This document shows positions 1 through 7,920 of a stretch of DNA of 64,000 bases, piece after piece. The translations under genes were made by a program, and so were the position numbers. Location of the stretch: assembly GCA_965248995.1 (NCBI GenBank), contig CBDFKY010000006.1, forward strand, positions 62,001 through 126,000. The letters are read 5' to 3'. Every line of letters begins with the position of its first letter. Within the stretch, counting starts at the first letter, position 1. The DNA is from CBDFKY01 sp965248995 (GTDB lineage: Bacteria > Pseudomonadota > Alphaproteobacteria > Rickettsiales > UBA998). The notes under the pieces are model-generated. The model did not search any database. It was not told the origin of the DNA and worked only from the letters and a program-made list of their open reading frames with translations.

Positions 1-515
1 AGGGGAAAGAAATCCCCCTCGACGAACCAGTCGAACCGGCGCGGCATATGGGTATGCCAGTAGATCAGCGGATAGATGGTCGCCAGGTAGATGGCGGCTT
101 TGTCCGTCAGGCGGAACAGCGGGGGGTGCATGCTTTCCCTCCGGGCGTAGAGCATCATGAAACCATATTGCTGGCGGATGAAGTGAAAGACGGCGAGGTA
201 AGCGATTGCCCGCCAGAAGAGGAGCGCGTCCAGACGATAGAGCAGGGTGCCGACCATCCAGCAGAGGAGCGGGGTGAGCGTGTAGAGCGCCCTACGCGCC
301 CGGAATTCCTGCCGGTCGGCATAGGTGCGAAACAGCGTGGCGTAGACATGCGCGACGTCCACGCCGACGATCAACAGGCCCCACAGCCACGGCGGCAGTG
401 TTTCCGCCGTGGCTATGACTGGATGCAGGCATAGGAGGGCGACGGTAATTATCAGCGCGGGCGCCAGGATGAACGCGCCGTCCGCCGTCCGGCATACGAT
501 CCAGGGTTGTTTCAT
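1..515 (-). CDS. Integral membrane protein, 3' part cut off by window edge
   Basis: The frame is open from an ATG at 515 to the left edge (171 codons visible), so the gene continues outside. Its ATG overlaps the TGA stop of the upstream flavoprotein gene as ATGA, which implies translational coupling. I see about five hydrophobic helices (roughly residues 14-33, 41-62, 78-95, 98-113 and 139-153) and conserved-looking polar residues inside them: His56 in DVAHVYATLFRTYAD and His111 in HFIRQQYGFMMLY. I do not recognise the family. As the last visible gene of the SPFH/DUF4178/DUF350/spermidine-synthase operon it probably works with the Tat flavoprotein at the membrane, but that is inference from position only. 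Confidence 0.75.
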   Translation of the reverse strand, partial: MKQPWIVCRTADGAFILAPALIITVALLCLHPVIATAETLPPWLWGLLIVGVDVAHVYATLFRTYADRQEFRARRALYTLTPLLCWMVGTLLYRLDALLFWRAIAYLAVFHFIRQQYGFMMLYARRESMHPPLFRLTDKAAIYLATIYPLIYWHTHMPRRFDWFVEGDFFP

Positions 516-2131
516 AACGACGACCGGTAGGGATGGGAGAGATGCGTCATCAGCCGCTCCGCCGCCGCGACGCCATGGTGGTTGGCTTCCTCGAAGATCG
601 AAATGCCGCTCATATCGGAATGGGCGTAGAAAAACGGGGGGGACTGCTTCAATGCCGCCCGGCGCGCCTCGCCCCACAGGAAGCCGGGTGACGGGCGGAT
701 CATGCCATGTCCCCACAGCCATACGTCGAGGCGTGCTACGCGGCCTTTCAGTTCGGGATGGACGTGCAGCAGTTCCCTCAGGACGATATCGCACCATGCC
801 TCGTAAGGCCGCCCCAGCATCTGCGCGCGGGCTTCCCTGGGCGGCAGGTGGGACAGCGGCCAGTAGTAGGTCAGCACCGTTTCCGCCTGCAGGCGGTTGA
901 GGTTCTGGTGCGTCGCGACGACGTAGCCCAGCAGTTCGCTGTCATAAATCATGTTGTCCCACGCCAGGGGTACGCCCCTGCCGCGCGGCAGGGTGCGGAG
1001 CGTGACGTTGGCCACCATCCACGGGCTGTAGTGAAAGGCGCTTATGTCCGTGCCGGTCGGCAGTAAGCGTTCGGCCACGAAGCGCGGAGCAGCGAAGATA
1101 ACCGTGTCCGTATCCGCTTGCGTCGTGTGGTTCGTGGCGGTGTTCCAGTAACGCACGGTCGCGCCGCCTTCGCGCTGCGCCACCTGGAATGCCAGGGCTC
1201 CGGTATGGAGATGCCCGGCCAGCCGCTCTTTCAGCCGGCGTACGATCCAGCCGTTGCCTTCCGGCCAGGCCACCACGGTCTGCCGCCCGGCGTTGGCCGC
1301 TTCGCCGCTGCGTCCGGCGAAATAGTGAATTCCCGCCCATGCCGATACGTCTTCGGCGGTCGCGCCGTAATCGTCGCGGCAGCAGTAATTCACATACCAT
1401 TGCAGATACGTCGAATCCCAGCCGTTCTGAGCCAGATATTCCGCCATGCTGATAGTATCGAGCGCGCGCAGGTGCGGATCGGCGGAGCTTTTATCGACGG
1501 GGATGGCGAACGCCTTCTGGCCGTCGCGTCCTCTCAGTCCTTTGAAATGCTCCATCGCCGCGAAGAAGGTGCGGTACTGCTCCCTGTCCGCGTCACCGAT
1601 GCCCGCCCGCGGCACGAGGCCTTCCTGCCAGCGGCCCTGAAGGAAAAGCCGCTCGTGCGGATCGGCGCTGAGGTAATAGTCGTTATAGACCGGTTTGCCG
1701 TCTTCCTCGCCAGTGATGATGCCCAGCTCGCGGAACAGTTCATGCGCGGCGGTTGATTCCCGGTTCAGTAGCGGCACGTAATGCGCACCCCACGGGTATG
1801 CGGAAACGGCGTTTTGTCCGTAGCCCGCGTTGCCGCCTACGTCGTTTTCCAGTTCCAGCAGGATAAAATCGTCGAAGCCGGACCGTTTCAATTTCCAGGC
1901 CGCCGACAGCCCGGCGATGCCGCCGCCGATGATCACGGTTTTGTGCCGGATTGTCCGCGTCTGTGCCGGGAAGGTTCCCTCCCGCAACTTATGGCCGACC
2001 GCTGAGGACGCGCCCATGATACGTCCCGTTACGACTCCGCCGCTTTTCATCCGCCACGTCTTTCCCATGCCGGCCACGGCGGCGAGGCCTGCGCCGCCGA
2101 TCAGAAATTGCCTGCGGGTGATGGGACGCAT
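512..2131 (-). CDS. Tat-exported FAD-dependent (amine-oxidase-like) oxidoreductase
   Basis: A 539-aa flavoprotein. It begins with a twin-arginine signal (TRRQFL at residues 5-10, then a hydrophobic Gly/Ala stretch), so the folded, FAD-loaded protein should be exported to the periplasm. The Rossmann dinucleotide motif VIIGGGIAGLSAA lies at about residues 67-79, followed by an acidic residue and GGNA typical of flavin-containing amine oxidoreductases. The ORF could start at 2158, but the ATG at 2131 gives a standard Tat leader and sits 2 nt after the upstream stop, so I prefer it. It lies directly downstream of a spermidine-synthase-like gene; oxidation of a polyamine or related amine is a reasonable guess, not something the sequence proves. 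The downstream gene overlaps by ATGA. Confidence 0.85.
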   Translation of the reverse strand: MRPITRRQFLIGGAGLAAVAGMGKTWRMKSGGVVTGRIMGASSAVGHKLREGTFPAQTRTIRHKTVIIGGGIAGLSAAWKLKRSGFDDFILLELENDVGGNAGYGQNAVSAYPWGAHYVPLLNRESTAAHELFRELGIITGEEDGKPVYNDYYLSADPHERLFLQGRWQEGLVPRAGIGDADREQYRTFFAAMEHFKGLRGRDGQKAFAIPVDKSSADPHLRALDTISMAEYLAQNGWDSTYLQWYVNYCCRDDYGATAEDVSAWAGIHYFAGRSGEAANAGRQTVVAWPEGNGWIVRRLKERLAGHLHTGALAFQVAQREGGATVRYWNTATNHTTQADTDTVIFAAPRFVAERLLPTGTDISAFHYSPWMVANVTLRTLPRGRGVPLAWDNMIYDSELLGYVVATHQNLNRLQAETVLTYYWPLSHLPPREARAQMLGRPYEAWCDIVLRELLHVHPELKGRVARLDVWLWGHGMIRPSPGFLWGEARRAALKQSPPFFYAHSDMSGISIFEEANHHGVAAAERLMTHLSHPYRSSL

Positions 2132-2133
2132 GG

Positions 2134-3648
2134 TCAGTTGACCCCGTATTCCGACCATTCATCGTCGAAATAACGCACCAGCACTTGATTGTTCAGGCGG
2201 TTGATGCCTGTTTTAAGCGGCGCCATGTCGGCGGGAAAATGCAGCATGAGGGCTACCGTGTCCGGCGTGATGAATCGGAGGCCTTGCGGGTAGGCCGGGC
2301 CCGGCGCGAAGGGATGGTTGCCCGCCATGATAAATCCCCATTCACCGAAAGAGGGGACGTAGGCGTGATAGGGCGTGGTGACGAACCCGGCTGCCGCCAG
2401 GGTGTTGTTGACGCACCAGTAGGATTTGCGGGCGATGAGAGGGGAGGTGCTCTGGACCACCGCGACGCCGTCTTCCGCCACGACATGGCGGAGCAGCTTG
2501 AAGAAGGTCAGCGAATAGAGTTTGCCGATGGAATAATTGGAAGGATCGGGAAAATCGACGACCGCGAAATCGAACGGGGTAGCATGCGGGTCCGCCCCGT
2601 ACGCTTTCAGCCACAGGAAGGCGTCCGCGTTCACCACGTGCAGTCTGGGGGATTTCAGCGCGTTTCCGTTCAGGCCTCTCAGCAGGTCGTTCCCGGAAAA
2701 CAGACGGGTCATGGCGGGATCGAGATCCACCAGCGTGATGGACGTTACGGAAGGATATTTCAGGATTTCCCGGGCCGCCAGACCGTCGCCGCCGCCGAGG
2801 ATCAGCACGCGCTTTGGGTTGGAGAGCGAAGCGAGGCCGGGATGGACCAGCGCTTCGTGATAGCGGTATTCGTCACGGGTGGAAAACTGCAGGTTGTTGT
2901 TCAGGAACAGGCGAAGGTCATGGGGCGCTTTAGTGATGACGATGCGCTGGTAGAGCGTGGAGGTCGAATAGATGACTTTGTCCGGGAACATGTCGGCTTC
3001 CGCGATATCCATAATGGTATCGCCGTACACGAAACCCAGCAGCAGGGCGATGAGTGCGAGGACGGCGCTCAGGCGGTGCAGATGCGCCTGGGTGACATGC
3101 TCCCCGAAGCGGGTGAGCATCCACAGGGCCACGGCGACGTTCATCATGCCGAACAGGAACCCGGAGCGCACCAGGCCGAGATGCGGCACGAGAACCAGCG
3201 GGAACAGGATGGAGGCGACCAGCGCGCCGATATAGTCGAAGGTGAAGACCTTCGAGACGAGGTCGCTGAAATCGAACCGGTCTTTCAGGATGCGCAGCAG
3301 CAGCGGAATCTCGATGCCGACCAGCGTGCCGATCAGGGTGACGATGCCGTAGAGCGGGATGCGGAAGGAGGTGACGTGTTCGAACAGCAGGAACAGGAGA
3401 GCCGCGGCGCTGCCGCCCGTCAGGCCGATCAGAATTTCGATCTTGATGAACGTGGAGAGCAGGTTTCTCATAGTGTAGCGCGACAGCCAGGAACCGATGC
3501 CCATGGCGAAGAGATACGCACCGATGATCGTGGAAAACTGGGTGACGGAATCGCCGAGCAGGTAACTGGCGAGCGTTCCGGCGATCAGCTCGTACACCAG
3601 CCCGCAGGTGGCGATGACAAAGACGGAGAAGAGCAGAAGAAACGCCAC
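2134..3648 (-). CDS. Membrane-fused spermidine-synthase-like protein
   Basis: A 504-aa two-part protein. Residues 1 to about 210 form around seven membrane helices. The rest is a spermidine-synthase-type Rossmann domain with YHEALVHPGL (about 264-273), the SAM-site loop LILGGGDGLAARE (from about 282), an acidic VDLD and the VDFPDPSNYS segment that matches the catalytic DSTDP region of aminopropyltransferases. Cytoplasmic spermidine synthases are near 290 aa, so the membrane half is an addition seen in a distinct subfamily often annotated as 'polyamine aminopropyltransferase'. The start is GTG, 13 nt after the DUF350 stop. In this operon it may modify or make a polyamine at the membrane; whether it has true aminopropyltransferase activity is unknown. 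Confidence 0.85.
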   Translation of the reverse strand: MAFLLLFSVFVIATCGLVYELIAGTLASYLLGDSVTQFSTIIGAYLFAMGIGSWLSRYTMRNLLSTFIKIEILIGLTGGSAAALLFLLFEHVTSFRIPLYGIVTLIGTLVGIEIPLLLRILKDRFDFSDLVSKVFTFDYIGALVASILFPLVLVPHLGLVRSGFLFGMMNVAVALWMLTRFGEHVTQAHLHRLSAVLALIALLLGFVYGDTIMDIAEADMFPDKVIYSTSTLYQRIVITKAPHDLRLFLNNNLQFSTRDEYRYHEALVHPGLASLSNPKRVLILGGGDGLAAREILKYPSVTSITLVDLDPAMTRLFSGNDLLRGLNGNALKSPRLHVVNADAFLWLKAYGADPHATPFDFAVVDFPDPSNYSIGKLYSLTFFKLLRHVVAEDGVAVVQSTSPLIARKSYWCVNNTLAAAGFVTTPYHAYVPSFGEWGFIMAGNHPFAPGPAYPQGLRFITPDTVALMLHFPADMAPLKTGINRLNNQVLVRYFDDEWSEYGVN

Positions 3649-3661
3649 TTAGGTCTCGGCC

Positions 3662-3883
3662 CTACCCGTGCACGGCGGTGGCGATGATCATGGCGACGCC
3701 GATCAGGAACGCGCCGAACAGCACCGCCAGAGCGAGGTTCTGCTTCTCGACGATCTCCCTCCATACATGGTAGCGCGGCGTGATGAGATCGATGACGGCG
3801 AAGGCCACGATAAGCATGACCATGCCGATTGCCAAGAAAACCAGTGAGTTGATGACGTATTGCATGTTGATGAGATGTTCCAT
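3662..3883 (-). CDS. DUF350 family small membrane protein
   Basis: A 73-aa protein with two hydrophobic helices (about residues 10-33 and 50-70) joined by a charged loop, including VIDLITPRYHVWREIVEKQNLA. The pattern of a helix ending in D-x-x-TPR and a second helix after a K-x-N-x-A segment fits the DUF350 (YjfL-like) family. DUF350 proteins recur in operons with DUF4178, SPFH/Band-7 and spermidine-synthase-like genes, exactly as here. It has a GGAAGGG ribosome site upstream and sits 15 nt after the small His-rich gene. Function unknown; a small oligomeric membrane component is likely. Confidence 0.8.
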   Translation of the reverse strand: MEHLINMQYVINSLVFLAIGMVMLIVAFAVIDLITPRYHVWREIVEKQNLALAVLFGAFLIGVAMIIATAVHG

Positions 3884-3898
3884 GAAACCCTTCCGTTA

Positions 3899-4069
3899 TT
3901 ATTTATGATAATGCCAGTAGCCTGCGGAGGAATGACCTCTTTCTTCCCCCGGTCCCGTGTGGTGCGGGTGCGTGAGCAGGCTGCCCCACCACACGTAGCC
4001 CTGATGCAGACTGCCCGCAAACAGCAGCATGAGCAAAACGCCGTATAAGGCAAACAGTTTATGCATCAT
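3899..4069 (-). CDS. 56-aa membrane-anchored His-rich peptide
   Basis: Hand translation gives a 56-aa protein, starting at an ATG that overlaps the stop of the upstream DUF4178 gene as ATGA and ending at TAA 15 nt before DUF350. It has one N-terminal hydrophobic helix (LFALYGVLLMLLFAG) and a polar tail with many His and aromatic residues (THPHHTG, GHSSAGYWHYHK). The tail suggests metal or haem contact, or simply a membrane-surface segment. The coupling on both sides and lack of any other gene in this gap make it a genuine operon member. I know of no named family; the spacing of genes would make no sense without it. Confidence 0.65.
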   Translation of the reverse strand: MMHKLFALYGVLLMLLFAGSLHQGYVWWGSLLTHPHHTGPGEERGHSSAGYWHYHK

Positions 4070-5373
4070 GTATGTGCTCCTTTCGTATAGATGGTCGGGG
4101 CATAGTCACTGTTCGCCCAGCGGCGCGATTCGAAACGCCAGCTGCAGATCATGACGTAGAACGGATAGATCGCCAGTAACAGCAGCGCTATCCAGAAATT
4201 CCCCCATACCGGTACGTCACGCAGAATACGGACTTCGATATCAACCGGCCGGCCGGTGAGGAACGCGCCCGCTTCGGGCGTTACCTGCAGGTGATATCTG
4301 CCTCCGGGGACAGCGGAAAGCATGGCTTCGTTCGACTGGCGGCCTTCCGACCAGGCGCCGTCACTGTCCGAGCCGTAGTAATATTCGATAGGGAGGATGA
4401 TATCGTCACTTTCCTGGTTGGCGTCATTGACCAGCGAGATATCCAGTTCCACCCAATCGTTGATAACGGGCGAGCGCGCCCATATCTCCACGTTGCCGGG
4501 ATTGCCCGGGATATCGACGGGATCGGCGATCAGGAGTTGCCCCTTGTAGCCGGCGGGCACCTGAAGCGTTCGCCGGTAGATCGTCCGGTTGGCGGAATGG
4601 CTAACCGCTATGATCTGTATCGCCAGTAGAACAGCGAAGAAAAGAGCGCTTAGCGTCATGAGTCCTTTGCCTTTTCCGGCGAACGGCGAGGACTGGTTGG
4701 GGGCTATTCCGGCCGGACTCGGCACATCCGCGAGTGTGAACGCCCGGCGGATCTCGTCAGCGTTGACATAGGTGCCCTTCGACCACAAGATGTCTGCGTC
4801 GCTCCGTTCCATGGATAAGAGGTAAGGGGGTGAGACGTACTCGGAGATAAGGGTTTTTTCCCCCACCCGTATGCGCCAGTAGAATTCGCCCATGACGTAT
4901 TCGACCTTCGACCTGCCGCGGGTATAGAGGCGGTATTCCCTGTCCTCGAACCACAGATTATGTGCGGAGCCGTCCCCTTCGACCGTCCGGCGAAGGGATT
5001 TTACGAAATTCCAGTGGCCGTCCGCTTCGACCAGGAAGCGGAACCCCTGGTAGGGATTGAACAGGAGATATTCACGCCAGTCATAAAGACCGGTATCGTC
5101 GCTGCGCACTGAGTAGCCGATCACTTCCCATTCCACGGCGAACAGTACGGCGCGCGCGCCGAGCGGGATCAGCGAGGCGCGGAATTTGACCGCCGCTTCC
5201 TGCAGGATGCGGTAATGTGCGTTCGCGACGTCGATCAGGGAACCGCAGCTCTGGCAGGCCGCCGTGATGGCGGTACCTACGGCGCGGATACCCACCGTTC
5301 CGCCGCAGGAAGGGCAGGAGAAGGTTTTTATGCCGCCGGCAGGAAGTCCGGCGATCGCGTTACCATCCGGCAT
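4066..5373 (-). CDS. DUF4178 zinc-ribbon membrane protein
   Basis: A 435-aa protein that starts with a zinc ribbon (CPSCGG near residue 20 and CQSCGS near residue 40), continues with a DUF4178 region (YSVRSDDTGLYDWREYLLF, the Trp/Tyr-rich strands around residues 85-200), then has a membrane helix at about 235-255, a beta-rich presumed extracytoplasmic domain and a second membrane helix near 390-410. It overlaps the preceding DUF4178 gene by 14 nt and the following small gene by ATGA. Two non-identical DUF4178 genes in tandem, one soluble and one membrane-bound, suggest paired subunits. The domain's biochemical role is not established; association with SPFH and polyamine-type genes is known from comparative genomics. 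Confidence 0.8.
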   Translation of the reverse strand: MPDGNAIAGLPAGGIKTFSCPSCGGTVGIRAVGTAITAACQSCGSLIDVANAHYRILQEAAVKFRASLIPLGARAVLFAVEWEVIGYSVRSDDTGLYDWREYLLFNPYQGFRFLVEADGHWNFVKSLRRTVEGDGSAHNLWFEDREYRLYTRGRSKVEYVMGEFYWRIRVGEKTLISEYVSPPYLLSMERSDADILWSKGTYVNADEIRRAFTLADVPSPAGIAPNQSSPFAGKGKGLMTLSALFFAVLLAIQIIAVSHSANRTIYRRTLQVPAGYKGQLLIADPVDIPGNPGNVEIWARSPVINDWVELDISLVNDANQESDDIILPIEYYYGSDSDGAWSEGRQSNEAMLSAVPGGRYHLQVTPEAGAFLTGRPVDIEVRILRDVPVWGNFWIALLLLAIYPFYVMICSWRFESRRWANSDYAPTIYTKGAHT

Positions 5374-6118
5374 TCGTTTTCCCTTTCGCAGGCTGCGGGA
5401 GCTTCCGGGCTGGGCGTTTCATCTCCCAGCCCGGAAGCTCCCGCAGATCAGTGAAATGCAGATCGTCGAATTCCACGTACCGTCCCATATATATCTTCGA
5501 GGTTCCGGATGCGTCCTGTTCGATACCGGCGAATTCCCCGTCTTGGCCGAGCAGGTCGATCGCAGTGGTTTTGCGGCCTTTGGGCGTTGCGAAGGGCAGT
5601 TCCCCTTCCGCACCGATGCACTCCGCCTCTTTCACGTCCGCAATCTGGAAACGCCTGTCTTCTATCATGATATAAGAGCAGAGCGGGAAGGCATTCAGCG
5701 GCCTCCCGAGCGCCCGGTTGACGGAAAGGTGAGCGGTGCCCTCCTGCAGTGCCTGCAGCGTCCGCTCCTTCGTCTCACCTTCCACTTCGAAACTTACGGC
5801 AAGAAAGCCCTGCGCTTCGGCGAGCCAGCCCTTTCTGCCATCCTCGGAATACAGGAACCATTCGTTCCAGCTGCCGTCCTGCCAGCCCATCTTCATACGT
5901 CCGATCAGAGTAAAGGGAATCTGGTCGAATCTGCCCGCCGTGCCGATCCGGAAAGGGCTGATGTCCTCCGGCACTTCCGCCATTCTGCCGAAATCCTCGA
6001 CGTGCCTGTCATGCCGTACCAGCAGAGAGCGGCAGTAGGGACAGACGCAGCTGACGGAGATGCCTGATTGAAACGTAATCTCAGCGGCGCAGGAGGGGCA
6101 GGTGAATATCTGGATCAC
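5360..6118 (-). CDS. DUF4178 zinc-ribbon protein (soluble paralogue)
   Basis: A 252-aa protein without membrane helices. Residues 6-30 hold a zinc ribbon (CPSC ... CPYC). The body has the DUF4178 pattern, with GWQDGSWNEWFLYSEDG and the following GWLAEAQGF strand aligning by eye to the same region of the downstream membrane paralogue. Both this protein and the paralogue contain an RELPGW-like or Trp-rich strand pattern typical of the family. The ATG overlaps the stop of the SPFH gene (ATGA), and its 3' end overlaps the next gene by 14 nt, so the three products are probably made in fixed ratio. Function unknown beyond family context. Confidence 0.8.
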   Translation of the reverse strand: MIQIFTCPSCAAEITFQSGISVSCVCPYCRSLLVRHDRHVEDFGRMAEVPEDISPFRIGTAGRFDQIPFTLIGRMKMGWQDGSWNEWFLYSEDGRKGWLAEAQGFLAVSFEVEGETKERTLQALQEGTAHLSVNRALGRPLNAFPLCSYIMIEDRRFQIADVKEAECIGAEGELPFATPKGRKTTAIDLLGQDGEFAGIEQDASGTSKIYMGRYVEFDDLHFTDLRELPGWEMKRPARKLPQPAKGKTNAGW

Positions 6119-7104
6119 CTGATCTGCTGCAGGAGTTCCGTTTTCTTGGCGTCGAATTCCGCTTGTGTCAGAATGCCTTTCTTCAACAGGTCGCCGAGTT
6201 TTTCCAGCGCTGCGTAAGGGTCGTTGCCGCCGGCCTGCGGTGCGTCTATGCCGGTGAGCGCTCCGTTCATCATCTGAGCCATTGCCAGGCCCGCACCCAT
6301 GCCGGCGCCCGCACCGGCGACGCCGCCCGGATTTCCTGCCGCGACGGAGAGGCTGTCCGCGGCCTGGAAGCGGGTGTATTGCACCAGATCCCTGACCATG
6401 CCCATCGACGACACCTTATCGAGATGTTCCTGCAGCGATTCGGGCAGCGACAGGCTTTGCACGAAAAAACCGGTCAGTTCCAGTCCCAGTTTCGCGAACC
6501 CGGGCGCGATCGCTTCTCTCAGGCGGGCTGAAAACTCCGACTGGTTCGCGGCCATGTCGATGAACGCGACCTGACTGCCGCCGAGGAAAGAGGCGATGGC
6601 GGTCAGGATCATGGAGCGCAGCTGGCCTTCCATGTCGGCGCTGTGGTAGATATCCGTCGTTCCGCTGATCTTCGACCAGAAGGTCTCCAGGTCGGTGAGC
6701 CGGTAGGAATACGTGCCGTTGGCGCGAATGCGCAATACGCCGTATTCCGTGTCACGGACGGTGATCGGTTCCGGCGTGCCCCATTTCCGGTCGATCTGCT
6801 CACGCAGGCTGAAGAAATACACGTCCGACTTGAAGGGGGATTCGAAAAACTTGTCCCAGTTTCTTAAGTAAGTGAGCACCGGCAGCGTGCGGGTGGTCAG
6901 CGTATGGGTTCCCGGCTCGAACATGTCCGCCACCTTGCCCTCGTTCGCGAACATCGCCCGTTGCGTATCACGCACGACCAGTTGCGCGCCGTTCTGGATT
7001 TCCATCCCTTCCATCGGATAGCGGTAAGTCAGCACCCCCGGCTCCGATTCCGTCCACTGAATGACGTCGATAAATTGCTTTTTGATGAAATTAAACAGTC
7101 CCAT
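6115..7104 (-). CDS. SPFH/Band-7 protein with C-terminal SHOCT domain
   Basis: A 329-aa protein. Residues about 20-240 form an SPFH/Band-7 fold of the 'virion core protein-like' type (GAQLVVRDTQRAMFANEGKV, later FSARLREAIAPGFAKLGLEL). A Gly/Ala/Met-rich linker follows (about 255-290), and the end is a SHOCT helix pair (LLKKGILTQAEFDAKK). There is no clear transmembrane segment. It is the first gene of the eight-gene operon; no gene lies in the 300 nt upstream, so the promoter should be there. SPFH proteins scaffold membrane microdomains, and SHOCT is a short oligomerisation or membrane-linked module; here it may organise the DUF4178/DUF350 membrane proteins. Confidence 0.85.
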   Translation of the reverse strand: MGLFNFIKKQFIDVIQWTESEPGVLTYRYPMEGMEIQNGAQLVVRDTQRAMFANEGKVADMFEPGTHTLTTRTLPVLTYLRNWDKFFESPFKSDVYFFSLREQIDRKWGTPEPITVRDTEYGVLRIRANGTYSYRLTDLETFWSKISGTTDIYHSADMEGQLRSMILTAIASFLGGSQVAFIDMAANQSEFSARLREAIAPGFAKLGLELTGFFVQSLSLPESLQEHLDKVSSMGMVRDLVQYTRFQAADSLSVAAGNPGGVAGAGAGMGAGLAMAQMMNGALTGIDAPQAGGNDPYAALEKLGDLLKKGILTQAEFDAKKTELLQQIR

Positions 7105-7408
7105 AACGCATGCCCGGTTGGTGTTTCACTCTTTCGTCTTTCCGCTTCGGCAGGTCAGGACTGAAGACGTTCGACCATGGAATATCGGGTACCATGGATT
7201 ACCCCGCCCTGGCAATCAACATGAAAAACAGTCCGGCGAGGACGTGATCAAAGTGGCCGAGCTGCAGGAGAAAGGAAAAATACGGAAGCTTTATCTCCCT
7301 TCGGCCCGCCATCCACACGCGAGAGGATGGAAGCGCGCCGGTTATAAAGATATTGCCGTTAAGGAATCAGCGAGACGGCGAAGCAAGGCGGAGGGTTAAA
7401 TGTAAATG
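7105..7408. other. Non-coding stretch upstream of the SPFH operon
   Basis: About 300 bases without a convincing gene. The only open frame here (7061-7399, plus strand) overlaps the SPFH start and has no family resemblance. The promoter of the minus-strand SPFH operon should lie in it, but I could not pick a -35/-10 pair with confidence. Confidence 0.5.
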
Positions 7409-7797
7409 TCACAAAATAAAATCCGGTGCCGACAACGCATGTGAACCCGTCAGTTGAACAGAGAAATCACTGTTTCGAATCAACGGTCACTATAGTCATT
7501 CCGATTAAAAACCGTACGGTTTTTGTCGGATAAAATGACTATAACCATATATTTTATAGTGTTTTTATCCGAAAATTTCCGTACGGAAATTATTCGGAAA
7601 CACTATACCGTGCCGCTACCCGTGATAGCGTAATTCACTTCGTGGGCGGCGCCTGTAAAAGCTCCGGTACCGAGAAAATGGAGATTGGCTGCCAGATGAT
7701 GCAGGTCGATCAGGTCATGCCCGGTCGCGTCGAAATTCTTGATCACGTTACGGTTAATTATTCTGATACCGGATTTCTTAACAGTTTTTCTTGGCAT
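7409..7797 (-). pseudogene. RTX/serralysin-type C-terminal domain remnant, interrupted by a repeat element
   Basis: Reading leftwards from 7797, residues NVIKNFDATGHDLIDL, FLGTGAFTGAA and YAITGSGTV match the end of RTX calcium-binding secreted proteins (consensus D-x-I-x-x-F-D ... F-x-G-x-x-F-x-G). The frame hits TAG exactly where the 117-bp element at 7491-7607 begins. Beyond the element the same strand continues with VTVDS and, one frame away, QLTGSHALSAPDFIL followed by TGA at 7409: the classic RTX secretion-signal end. Deleting the element plus one TA joins GSGTV to VTVDS in frame. Upstream of 7797 there is a stop (TAG) within 30 nt, so the N-terminal bulk of the gene is gone. A second frameshift exists after VTVDS. 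This is therefore a dead gene fragment. Confidence 0.75.
7491..7607 (+). mobile_element. Twin-palindrome MITE-like element, copy A
   Basis: Two 53-nt imperfect palindromes (7491-7543 and 7555-7607) around CCGTACGG cores, separated by an 11-nt AT-rich spacer. The outer ends read TATAG and CTATA. The 117 nt are identical to copy E at 58465-58581. It splits the RTX remnant, and removing it with one TA restores the reading frame, so TA is the likely target duplication. Confidence 0.85.
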
Positions 7798-7920
7798 GAC
7801 GGTATCTTTTGGCTAGTCAAGTATGCCATTACTTCAATCATAGCAGTTTATTTATGTCCTTAGCCTTGGCTTACATAATAGTTACACTTACTGCTAATCT
7901 ACCATAACCCCAAAACTATT

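Noticed and set aside
2185..3687. 500-codon open frame on the plus strand
   Set aside because: Exactly antisense to the spermidine-synthase-like gene; composition is Asp/Arg/Gln-rich as expected of a GC-rich shadow frame, with no domain.
7491..7607. Interpretation of the twin palindromes as a CRISPR or REP array
   Set aside because: No spacers between repeats at a locus, single copies per site, and 117-bp unit with TATAG/CTATA ends.
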